NCBI GenBank assembly: GCA_937920455.1 | Contig: CALETX010000457.1 | Span: 1 to 5,654, forward strand | Direction: 5' to 3' | DNA length: 5,654 nt | Source: an uncultured bacterium | GTDB taxonomy: Bacteria > Verrucomicrobiota > Kiritimatiellia > UBA8416 > CALETX01 | In this document: positions 1 through 5,654 of the stretch, piece after piece | Numbering within the stretch: position 1 is the first letter of the stretch | Layout of the letters: each line of letters starts with the position of its first letter | Position numbers and translations under genes: made by a program | The notes under the pieces: generated by a model | What the model was told of the DNA's origin: nothing | Databases searched by the model: none | What the model saw: only the letters and a program-made list of their open reading frames with translations

Positions 1-1202
1 CCATTCCGATGCTCGAAGAAGTGCAGAGCATCCTTAAACACGTCAACGGAATACTCGGCAGCGTGGAACATGGGGAGGGACTTGCGGGCGCCGTAGTGAA
101 GGATCAAAGCATGGCCGCTGATATCAAAGCTGTGCTCTCAGAAACCGACGATCTCGTTTCAACTGCAGTTACCACGATAAGAAATATTGATATGGCGGTC
201 AGCAATGTCCAGGGGCTTATAACCACCTCGACGCATACTGCGCGTGATGTGCGCGCTGTCGTGCGCCATGTGGATGATCTTGTGTCGGCATCCGTGGATA
301 CCATGGAAGAAACCACTCGCCTTGTAAGGGGATTCCAGCGACATTGGCTTGTAAGGAAATATGTGCCCCAGCAGGTACGCCGGCCGACCACGGGCCGCGT
401 AACGGGTCTTCAGTCTCTGAATGCAACCAAGAAATGGGAAAACGCTTTGTTAGCCGCGCACCGAGCCGACGATCCTGAGGGGGTAGCGCTTGCGGCATGC
501 AATCTTTCGGCGATCCGGCTGGCCGCAAATGATATTGAACAGGCGTCGGCATTAATTCGTGAAGCCGCCGCCGAAGTCATTCAATCTCCAGATCTTCAAA
601 TGACCATCCGCCTCCTGGAGGCGGAAGTGGCGGCAAGAACAAACGATTTTGAACGCTCGCTCCATATCCTGAAAGGGGCCAGCCCACCTCGCGGTAAGCC
701 AATTGCCGAGGAGATAAATGCGGAGAGACTTGCCGCAATCACGACAGCCGCATGCAGACTCGGCATGCATGATGACGCCCGCGCAGCCCGCGACGAACTG
801 GCCAGGCAGGCAAAGGGTTCCGCATCTCCTCTGGTGAAGGCGAATGCAGCCCAGGCTGATGGAAATGTGTTGTTGACACAGGGAAGGCACCATGACGCAG
901 CGAAGCGTTTTGAGGAAGAAGCCGCATTCTGGCGGCAGTCCGCCGTCTATGACAGAATGGCCGATGCATTGGAGCAAGCCGCCCAGTGCTATGAAGCATC
1001 CGGCGACCAATCCTCAGCAGCCAATCTCTGGTTTCGTTCTGGCAGAAGCATGTGGGCCAATGGATGCTACTCCGAAGCCGAACATGCTTTCTCCAATGCC
1101 ATGAGAATGGCAGGCGCCGCTGGGGTTTCAGACATGCCAGCTCGTATTGCTGCTGTCACCAACAGAGTTTCGATACTTGTATTGGAGGGAATGGAACAGT
1201 GA
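1..1202 (+). CDS. MCE/MlaD-like protein with C-terminal TPR-like domain, 5' end missing
   Basis: This is the C-terminal part of a periplasmic MCE-family protein, the substrate-binding component of Mla-type ABC systems that move phospholipids between outer and inner membrane. The frame is open to the left edge (codon phase starts at base 3), so the ATG at base 9 is probably an internal Met; residues below are numbered from it. Residues 1-108 are a long amphipathic helical region. It contains VEHGEGLAGAVVKD (19-32), which fits the 'GeGtlGkLl.D' motif seen after the MCE beta-barrel in many MlaD homologues. The QRHWLVRKYVP segment (110-120) matches the usual end of such proteins. The MCE barrel itself must lie upstream, outside the window. 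Residues about 140-397 form helical pairs of TPR type (for example 164-190, 200-222, 275-306, 315-336, 341-368), an unusual addition for this family. The stop overlaps the next gene by 4 bases. Confidence is high for the gene, good for MCE and moderate for TPR. Confidence 0.82.
   Translation, partial: IPMLEEVQSILKHVNGILGSVEHGEGLAGAVVKDQSMAADIKAVLSETDDLVSTAVTTIRNIDMAVSNVQGLITTSTHTARDVRAVVRHVDDLVSASVDTMEETTRLVRGFQRHWLVRKYVPQQVRRPTTGRVTGLQSLNATKKWENALLAAHRADDPEGVALAACNLSAIRLAANDIEQASALIREAAAEVIQSPDLQMTIRLLEAEVAARTNDFERSLHILKGASPPRGKPIAEEINAERLAAITTAACRLGMHDDARAARDELARQAKGSASPLVKANAAQADGNVLLTQGRHHDAAKRFEEEAAFWRQSAVYDRMADALEQAAQCYEASGDQSSAANLWFRSGRSMWANGCYSEAEHAFSNAMRMAGAAGVSDMPARIAAVTNRVSILVLEGMEQ
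1184..1189 (+). promoter_or_regulatory. Ribosome binding site deciding the GTG start at 1199
   Basis: GGAGGG lies 9 bases upstream of GTG 1199, inside the end of the upstream gene. It supports GTG 1199 as the start rather than the in-frame ATG at 1052. The ATG at 1052 would overlap the upstream gene by 150 bases and would place an unrelated polar segment ahead of the signal peptide. Confidence 0.7.
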
Positions 1203-2560
1203 CAGGACTACACATCTTGCGTATACAGCTCGCCTTTGTTCTGGGCGCTTCGTCAATGCTGCTAATAGGGGGTTGTGGCAACAAAAACGAAAGGGCGGCT
1301 CAACCACCGCCTTTTCGTACCGCAGAAGCATTATCAGACTTGACAAACATTGCCACTTCTGGAGTTGAGGCAGCTCCGGCAGCCATCCAGGAGGATCGGA
1401 ACAGATCATCATCCGGTTGGGTGTCGGAAGAACCATCCCTCCCTCAACAAAACATTTCAGAAGCCTTTGAGAAAGCCGAAAGCCTACGTGAAAGAGGGGA
1501 TTTCGATGCCGCCATTTCGCTGCTGAGCAACCTCTCCGGCCTGTCCGGAGAAGATGCGGCAAAGGTGTCGGCAAGAATAGTTGAATTGAAGAATGACAAA
1601 CGCAGCTTCCTCGCGTTGTCTTTTGCGGTGGAACAACTGGCCTCAGAGAATCCAGAGACAGCGGAAGTCGCGTCTGACAAGCTGACGAGCGCCGGAGATA
1701 TCGCGAAGATAGTACTTCGGAAGGCTGTCCGCGAAGCTAAAGATGACATCGCCGTGGAAGCTGCACGCTTGTTGGCAGACATGGAGGATTATGTGTCAAC
1801 CCCTGACATCGTTGCCAGATTTCTCGAAACGCGTGGATCGTTTGAAAGAGCCAAACTTGCAGGCACTCTTTGCCGCCTGGCACATGTTTCCAATGTCCGC
1901 GACTTTGTCCCAGTGCTGACGCAAAAGCTCTTCACCAACAACCACGAGAACGCGATGGTTCTGGTTGCTGTTCTCAAGCTTGGATGCAACGGCGATTCCA
2001 ACACATTCGAGCAAGTTTTCGGGAATGGCTCATATACCGCCCTTCGTTCGTACGCATCTGATGCTCTTTCACGCACTAACGAACCCGCTGTGGCGCGCTG
2101 GGCGTTTGAAAACGCATCCCTGCTGAATCTCTTTGTGCCTGGCATCAAAGGCCAGTATTACGCGGGAACATCCTTTGAGAAACTCCTGTTAGAAAGGATA
2201 GACGATAAAATATGGGTGGAGGACCGTAGCTTCCCCTACCCAGACGGCCGGCAGGACGACATCTCGGTCAGATGGACGGGAAAAATAATAATTCCCAAAT
2301 CCGGTCGCTATACTTTCAAGGCATCATCAGACGATGGCAACCGGATGTGGGTTGACGGAAAACTTCTTTTCGATCACTGGGGCAGCCCGGCAAATCATGA
2401 GGCGACGATCGAACTCAACCCCGGCTTGCATGATATCCGCATTGAATTTCAGCAGGGAGCTGGCGGAGCGTGGATCAGAACATCCTGGCTTGGACCGGAT
2501 TTTCCTGAGCAACCGCTAGACAGTTCAGTTTTGCGCACCATTCCTTTATTGCCTCAATAA
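1199..2560 (+). CDS. Lipoprotein with helical repeats and C-terminal PA14 domain
   Basis: The predicted protein has 453 residues from GTG 1199, which overlaps the preceding stop as GTGA, so translation is probably coupled. Residues 1-26 form a lipoprotein signal: Arg at 8, a hydrophobic core (11-23), and a lipobox IGGC with Cys26 as the likely lipidated residue. A polar, Pro/Ser-rich linker follows (about 27-95). Residues about 95-310 are alpha-helical pairs resembling TPR then HEAT repeats. Residues 315-448 are a PA14-type beta-sandwich, with GQYY at its start, the VRWTG strand, SDDGNRMWVDGK (377-388) and a final hydrophobic strand containing TSWLGP. PA14 domains commonly bind carbohydrate or act as modules in secreted enzymes and adhesins, but no catalytic domain is visible here. 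The position behind an MCE gene suggests an accessory or scaffold protein at the outer membrane or in the periplasm, which is inference. The domain call is strong and the function is unknown. Confidence 0.88.
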   Translation: MTGLHILRIQLAFVLGASSMLLIGGCGNKNERAAQPPPFRTAEALSDLTNIATSGVEAAPAAIQEDRNRSSSGWVSEEPSLPQQNISEAFEKAESLRERGDFDAAISLLSNLSGLSGEDAAKVSARIVELKNDKRSFLALSFAVEQLASENPETAEVASDKLTSAGDIAKIVLRKAVREAKDDIAVEAARLLADMEDYVSTPDIVARFLETRGSFERAKLAGTLCRLAHVSNVRDFVPVLTQKLFTNNHENAMVLVAVLKLGCNGDSNTFEQVFGNGSYTALRSYASDALSRTNEPAVARWAFENASLLNLFVPGIKGQYYAGTSFEKLLLERIDDKIWVEDRSFPYPDGRQDDISVRWTGKIIIPKSGRYTFKASSDDGNRMWVDGKLLFDHWGSPANHEATIELNPGLHDIRIEFQQGAGGAWIRTSWLGPDFPEQPLDSSVLRTIPLLPQ

Positions 2561-2567
2561 TGAGGCA
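2550..2567. repeat. Perfect 7-bp hairpin over the stop codon of the PA14 lipoprotein gene
   Basis: TGCCTCA and TGAGGCA flank an ATAA loop that contains the TAA stop. No T-tract follows on either strand, so this is not a canonical intrinsic terminator. It could stabilise the 3' end of the left transcript or be chance. Confidence 0.35.
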
Positions 2568-2680
2568 TGCCAGTTCCTCTATCTGAAAGACAGGACCAAA
2601 ACCAACATGTGTATGGCAAACATCAGCGAGTTCTCATGACAGCCGGTATTCAAATTTCCACCCGATCCTGGTGACTCAAC

Positions 2681-2857
2681 ATGTTGGCAGGAGCTATTGC
2701 TTTCAGATCATCAAGGAAACAAAACACTTCAAGAAGCGACACTTTCATTCGTTGCACGTGTTATTCCGGCCAATGCGGGAAAATGCGCGATTTCGTGTTG
2801 GCGGCTTCAACTGAAATCGCGTCGAAATTGGCTATCCGACCAAAGCTCTATGCTTGA
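2681..2857 (+). CDS. Doubtful small ORF, 58 residues, Cys-containing
   Basis: An ATG ORF with GGTG 7 bases upstream as a weak Shine-Dalgarno match. The product would have a basic Ser/Arg/Lys-rich N-terminal half, a C-x-C-x4-C cluster (Cys25, Cys27, Cys32) and a helical C-terminal half (about 35-52). Two stop codons end it in tandem (TGATAA). I recognise no family. It shares its span with a hairpin and with another open frame, so coding status is uncertain; it could be a pseudogene fragment or chance. Confidence 0.13.
   Translation: MLAGAIAFRSSRKQNTSRSDTFIRCTCYSGQCGKMRDFVLAASTEIASKLAIRPKLYA
2786..2821. repeat. Imperfect 36-base hairpin in the convergent intergenic region
   Basis: The outer stem is 9 perfect pairs, CGCGATTTC (2786-2794) with GAAATCGCG (2813-2821). 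A GT/T internal loop follows, then a 4-bp inner stem (GTTG 2797-2800 with CAAC 2808-2811) around a 7-base loop. Read on the minus strand, the stem is followed by CATTTTCCC, a short T-run. It could therefore act as a weak terminator for the right-hand cluster, about 115 bases beyond that cluster's last stop codon. On the plus strand no T-run follows. Confidence 0.45.
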
Positions 2858-2934
2858 TAAGGGAACGGCAACACACCAGATGAGTCGCGTCTGACATCTT
2901 ATGAGAAACAAAGTTACATCTGCCCTTGAGTCAA

Positions 2935-4035
2935 TCAGCGCGTCGATGCCTGGTGCTTGCCGCTTCGTGTATCATCGTCCGCATCCGCTACAGCGACTCC
3001 AACTTGCGCTTTATCGTCCGCTGTGATGGTAAATTCAACTGGGCAGCTCAGTACGGTTGCCCAATAACCGCCGTCGTTGTACGGAGAGTGAAAACTTTCC
3101 TCGGTCAGCACCAATTCCGCGCGATATTTCCCGGGAGGCAGCCTTATAACGTCTGATGCGGAAGTGTAGCGGCACAATTCTCGCTCAGCCCAGATGAATT
3201 CCACTGATAATTTCCGACGCGGAACAGCGTATTTCTCGGGGTCGTTTGCCTCCACAAGAACCGGAATCAGATCATCGGCATCAGGCGTCCCGGCCTGGCG
3301 GGAACCATTCCATAGGACGTGCAAGGAGCTATCAAGTTCAAAATCTCTGATCGCATTCCCTCTGCCGTCGGTGACGAAAAAATCAAACAGAATGTAAGCT
3401 TCGACCTTTTGTTTGTCGGGATATGCCCTGTAATCGTTATCTGTATAATTGGTGCCCCGCCCAGGCAATCTCCACCGCCCGATATAACCGATGCGTTCAA
3501 ATGCCTCGAAATCATCATCAGGCAGGCCACGAAGTTTAATCTGGTACGCGAAGTTAGGCTTTAAGCCTCTCGCTTCAAGGCGGCCTTTCAATGTCGGCCC
3601 TTCAGGAGCAACCCTCACGCGCACCGATGGGCCATTCGATCCAGGATTGACATAGCTAAACTCCCTTATTAGGCGTGTTGAATAGAAATTACCGGCAATG
3701 TCGCACCACCGCTGGACTCCCCATTCGGAAACTCCTTTCATAAGTGAGGAGTTCGACTCATCAAGCACAAATTCCTGCTGCTCCGACCCGTGCGGTGGCC
3801 CTGGCTTTTTACTCACCGGAATGCGCCGCGGCTTCCACCACGACTGAGACGCTTCAGCAGGAGGCGGTTCATCAGCAGGCGGTATTTGTTCGTTTGGTAA
3901 GACAAGCTGTCCGCTGCTCGCAGGTATGTCACTCCTTCCGAACGAACGCCAAAGACCAATTAGGCCGACGCCGAAAACCGCCAGCGAACCGGCCGCACCA
4001 AGCAAAAACAAGGCTGCTTTTAATTTTGACGTCAT
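2935..4035 (-). CDS. Membrane-anchored beta-rich protein of unknown function
   Basis: The predicted protein has 366 residues. A single hydrophobic segment (about 7-29) preceded by Lys and followed by Arg looks like an uncleaved signal-anchor. A Pro/Glu-rich linker follows (about 35-85) with a tandem Trp pair (66-67). The remaining region (about 88-342) is rich in alternating-hydrophobicity strands typical of a beta-sandwich, including GPTLKGRLEARGLKPNFAYQ (146-165), GYIGRWRLPG (183-192), EAYILFDFFVTD (212-223), the Ser-Leu-His-Val-Leu-Trp strand (237-242), and LPPGKYRAELVLTEESFHSP (299-318). The LPPGKYRAELVL run resembles the edge strands of Ig-like or fibronectin-like modules. Cysteines are at 111, 288 and 331. 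The tail (346-366) is Asp-rich then basic. The ATG at 4035 is chosen because a stop lies two codons upstream in frame and the anchor begins right after it; the ribosome binding site is weak. It is last in the right-hand cluster. I see no catalytic motif, and a structural or binding role in the envelope is inferred. Confidence 0.85.
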   Translation of the reverse strand: MTSKLKAALFLLGAAGSLAVFGVGLIGLWRSFGRSDIPASSGQLVLPNEQIPPADEPPPAEASQSWWKPRRIPVSKKPGPPHGSEQQEFVLDESNSSLMKGVSEWGVQRWCDIAGNFYSTRLIREFSYVNPGSNGPSVRVRVAPEGPTLKGRLEARGLKPNFAYQIKLRGLPDDDFEAFERIGYIGRWRLPGRGTNYTDNDYRAYPDKQKVEAYILFDFFVTDGRGNAIRDFELDSSLHVLWNGSRQAGTPDADDLIPVLVEANDPEKYAVPRRKLSVEFIWAERELCRYTSASDVIRLPPGKYRAELVLTEESFHSPYNDGGYWATVLSCPVEFTITADDKAQVGVAVADADDDTRSGKHQASTR

Positions 4036-4148
4036 ATTTTAAAGCCGTCTCAAGTTTTCTTCATTTTCCAGCCAATGCCTCTGAACACAAATGGCGTTGT
4101 AACCGCCGGTTTCATAGACCTGAGTCGGCAACTATGCTTGCTGCTTTG
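4036..4148 (-). other. 113-base spacer between two minus-strand genes
   Basis: The spacer is open as a 30-codon ORF with a TTG start (4131 to 4039, minus strand). It lies in the same frame as the downstream gene and ends in TAA one codon before that gene's ATG. Its C-terminal half would read VQRHWLENEENLRRL. The spacer also contains an 11-base palindrome AACCG-C-CGGTT (4101-4111) that could be an operator half or chance. I see no convincing promoter, so the downstream gene may be transcribed from upstream. Confidence 0.4.
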
Positions 4149-5333
4149 TCAGATAATCTCGCTGAAAAAAGAACCGTATTCGCCTGTGACAGCCGCCGGC
4201 GTTGTCACGACCAGTTTGAAATTCAAAGATTCCGCCATATTTGCCATTCCGCTCAGTATGTCATGGGGCAAAGGTTCATCAAAGCCCCAGATGATGTGAA
4301 CCATTTTTCCAGCTCTTGCGCGTTTTGTCCTTCGACTTTTACAAAGGTCCAGCCACTTCTCCAACATGGTTTGCCCTTCTGATGGATCAGTTACCACAAC
4401 CGCATAGCGATTAAACCATACGGCATCAAAGAAAAACTCAGCTTCCAGCGGCACATCTGCTGCTCCGAAGACCAGCACCGGACACGATCCGAACCGAAAA
4501 CTTCTGAACACAACACGCGGCAATGACTGGGGCAAGGAACCCTCCCACGGCGAATTCCCGTACCACGCGAACGTCTCACCTCTGAGCACCACTGTTTCTA
4601 AGTATGATCTAATCTGCCGCATGTCAGGAGCGCGCCAGAGAACAGTCCGCGCAGGCGGAGAGATTGCCTGAAGCCATTTTGAGCTGAGGGGGAGAGGCAT
4701 GGAACCGCCGATTGTGCGATTAAAACGTCTCGCATAGTCCCAGCCCACCGCACACAGCGAGGCGAGCAACACTATGTTCGAGACCAGAAGATTGTATCTA
4801 TCCAAGCGGTTCGCAGCCAGAACATCTCTCTCTTTCATCTTAAGACCGGCTGCGGAGTCATCCTTACTGGCCAGGCTCGCAGCCGAGACCTGTTTCTTTT
4901 TGCCAGCAGTTCTCTGCTGTTTTCCGTCCGCCATGTAAGCCGGCACGGGACCCTCACTCTTCTCAACTGCCCCTGTCAGAGCGGCAAGTTCCTCTTTCTT
5001 CAGACCTGCGACATCGAGGCGGTCACTTTCTGTATCTTCAGCGAAACGCACCCTCTGAAAGGCAAATCCCTCCATCTCCTCCCTAAGCCTTTTCTGATAC
5101 AGACGCGCTGCTTCAAGTTCCTCGGTCCTGTCAACTTCTATCGAACTAACCCTGTCGGAAGCCACTCTTGCAAGCAGCCAGCCTACAATCCCCAGGCCGA
5201 GCGCAATTTTCCATCGAAGGGGCCTCATTACGCTTCGGGCGAAGGCGGCAAGTATTATAATAGATGTCACCAGCGCGACAAATGATACCACACCGGCAGG
5301 TCCGAATGCCTTCACGATGATTGCGAGGCTCAT
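4149..5333 (-). CDS. Three-TM membrane protein with coiled linker and alpha/beta C-terminal domain
   Basis: The predicted protein has 394 residues. Hydrophobic segments at about 12-33, 41-57 and 181-197 give two N-terminal TM helices, then a charged helical loop (about 60-178, with a Glu/Arg-rich probable coiled coil at 66-95 and a Lys/Ala/Ser-rich part at 138-172), then a third TM. The region 225-394 is soluble and alternates strands and helices: PVLVFGAADV (285-294), YAVVVTDPSEG (310-320), a helix (321-335), MVHIIWGFDEP (344-354), a helix (356-370), and FKLVVTTPA (372-380). The DE after a hydrophobic strand and the DPSEG motif suggest a degenerate P-loop ATPase or vWA-like fold, but neither a Walker A motif nor a full MIDAS motif is present. 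The start ATG overlaps the stop of the DUF4159 gene (ATGA), with AAGGAA 9 bases upstream, so the two are probably co-translated and may interact. I do not recognise the family. Confidence 0.86.
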   Translation of the reverse strand: MSLAIIVKAFGPAGVVSFVALVTSIIILAAFARSVMRPLRWKIALGLGIVGWLLARVASDRVSSIEVDRTEELEAARLYQKRLREEMEGFAFQRVRFAEDTESDRLDVAGLKKEELAALTGAVEKSEGPVPAYMADGKQQRTAGKKKQVSAASLASKDDSAAGLKMKERDVLAANRLDRYNLLVSNIVLLASLCAVGWDYARRFNRTIGGSMPLPLSSKWLQAISPPARTVLWRAPDMRQIRSYLETVVLRGETFAWYGNSPWEGSLPQSLPRVVFRSFRFGSCPVLVFGAADVPLEAEFFFDAVWFNRYAVVVTDPSEGQTMLEKWLDLCKSRRTKRARAGKMVHIIWGFDEPLPHDILSGMANMAESLNFKLVVTTPAAVTGEYGSFFSEII

Positions 5334-5654
5334 TTTCGATATTTCCTTGTCAACTCAAGATACCTGGTAAAGGCATAGTAAACGATGTTCACTCCCATTT
5401 CATATGCCCCTTTCACCAGTTCCGCATCCATGCCGGAGTGGCCTGTTTTCCACGCATCGTTTATGTCGCCAGGATGGTAGAAAACAACCCATCGGCCCTG
5501 ATGCTTGATGCCCATGGCTCGGGTTCCGCCGTGATGCCACAACGGCGGCGCGCCGTTCGGAAAGCAGAATGGCAATTGGAATATAGGATCATCGTCTGAA
5601 ATTACCCTGAGCGTTTCTCCAGGAAATACCATCTGGATGAACGCCCTGAAGCTT
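5330..5654 (-). CDS. DUF4159-domain protein, C-terminal part; 5' end beyond window
   Basis: The frame is open through the right edge; the Met at 5632 is preceded in frame by SFRAFIQ codons, so it is internal. The visible 107 residues fit the C-terminal half of a DUF4159 domain: a PGE..RVI lead-in, the DDPIF motif (usually D-H/D-P-x-F followed by F), GIKHQGRWVVFYHPGDINDA (the strand with Y/S-P-x-D and a following Trp), then GVNIVYYAFTRYLEL at the end. DUF4159 is a domain of unknown biochemical function, often found in membrane proteins next to BatA/vWA and MoxR-type genes in Planctomycetes, Verrucomicrobia, Bacteroidetes and deltaproteobacteria. The short basic tail ends in a TGA that overlaps the next gene. 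N-terminal features such as a signal peptide or TM segments cannot be judged here. Confidence 0.8.
   Translation of the reverse strand, partial: SFRAFIQMVFPGETLRVISDDDPIFQLPFCFPNGAPPLWHHGGTRAMGIKHQGRWVVFYHPGDINDAWKTGHSGMDAELVKGAYEMGVNIVYYAFTRYLELTRKYRK
5343..5348 (-). promoter_or_regulatory. Ribosome binding site for the three-TM protein gene
   Basis: AAGGAA on the minus strand lies 9 bases ahead of ATG 5333, inside the end of the DUF4159 gene. It supports this start and coupled translation. Confidence 0.6.

Larger units (their letters stand above)
2561..2934. other. Intergenic region between convergent gene clusters
   Basis: There is no confident gene in these 374 bases. They hold an imperfect long hairpin (2786-2821), a perfect 10-bp palindrome CAACATGTTG (2677-2686) with its first 8 bases also present at 2603-2610, and a 58-codon ATG ORF (2681-2857, +). 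A second, TTG-started ORF (2697-2894, +) overlaps it in another frame. I found no tRNA-like cloverleaf, no classical stem-plus-U-tract terminator for either cluster, and no homology that I recognise. The stretch may hold transcription-end signals for both operons or a decayed gene or element. Confidence 0.6.

Noticed and set aside
1052..1198. The N-terminal 49-codon extension of the lipoprotein ORF from ATG 1052
   Set aside because: It overlaps the upstream gene by 150 bases, would put a polar segment before the lipoprotein signal, and the GTG at 1199 has a well-placed GGAGGG.
1533..1551. Perfect 7-bp hairpin TCTCCGG/CCGGAGA with a 5-base loop
   Set aside because: It lies inside the lipoprotein coding region with no T-run and is explained by coding constraint or chance.
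2697..2894. TTG-started 65-residue ORF in the intergenic region
   Set aside because: AGGAG lies only 3 bases from the TTG, the composition (Trp, Cys, Ser, Gln) is unlike the neighbours, and no family is recognisable.
2895..2934. TTGACT on the minus strand just beyond the stop at 2935 as a promoter -35 box
   Set aside because: The nearest -10-like sequence is about 25 bases away, too far for a standard promoter, and no gene follows on that strand.
3744..4382. 212-residue ORF on the + strand
   Set aside because: It lies antisense across two well-supported minus-strand genes and their spacer, with Cys/His/Arg/Gln-rich low-quality composition; it is a shadow frame.
5649..5654. The window ends exactly on a HindIII site (AAGCTT)
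   Set aside because: It might reflect a clone end, but the site also occurs internally at 1976-1981 and 3396-3401, and the other edge is not a HindIII site; it is not biological evidence.

Overview
The window appears to come from a Gram-negative bacterial chromosome of roughly balanced GC content. The evidence is an MCE (MlaD-like) lipid-transport protein, a lipoprotein with a lipobox, and a DUF4159 protein. DUF4159, PA14 domains and large membrane-anchored proteins of unknown function together recall Planctomycetota/Verrucomicrobiota/Lentisphaerota-type genomes. That placement is an inference from gene content, not a firm assignment.

Layout: two gene clusters converge tail to tail. On the left (+ strand) is the 3' part of an MCE/MlaD-like gene whose protein continues into a helical, TPR-like domain. 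It is followed, with a 4-base GTGA overlap, by a gene for a lipoprotein with HEAT/TPR-like helices and a C-terminal PA14 domain. On the right (- strand, read from the right edge) is the C-terminal part of a DUF4159 protein. It is followed, with a 4-base ATGA overlap, by a three-TM membrane protein with an alpha/beta C-terminal domain, then after a 113-base spacer by a single-TM, beta-rich extracytoplasmic protein of unknown function. About 370 bases without a confident gene separate the two clusters. This stretch holds an imperfect hairpin and a doubtful 58-codon ORF.

Working picture: the left cluster probably belongs to an envelope phospholipid-transport (Mla-like) operon, with mlaE/mlaF homologues expected upstream outside the window. 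The right cluster resembles the DUF4159/BatA-type membrane gene neighbourhoods that often include MoxR and vWA genes, which would also lie outside the window. All five proteins appear to be envelope proteins. The least explained items are the MCE-TPR fusion, the alpha/beta domain of the three-TM protein (a possible degenerate P-loop or vWA-like fold), and the beta-rich terminal protein. I see no RNA gene, CRISPR array, insertion sequence or strong promoter.
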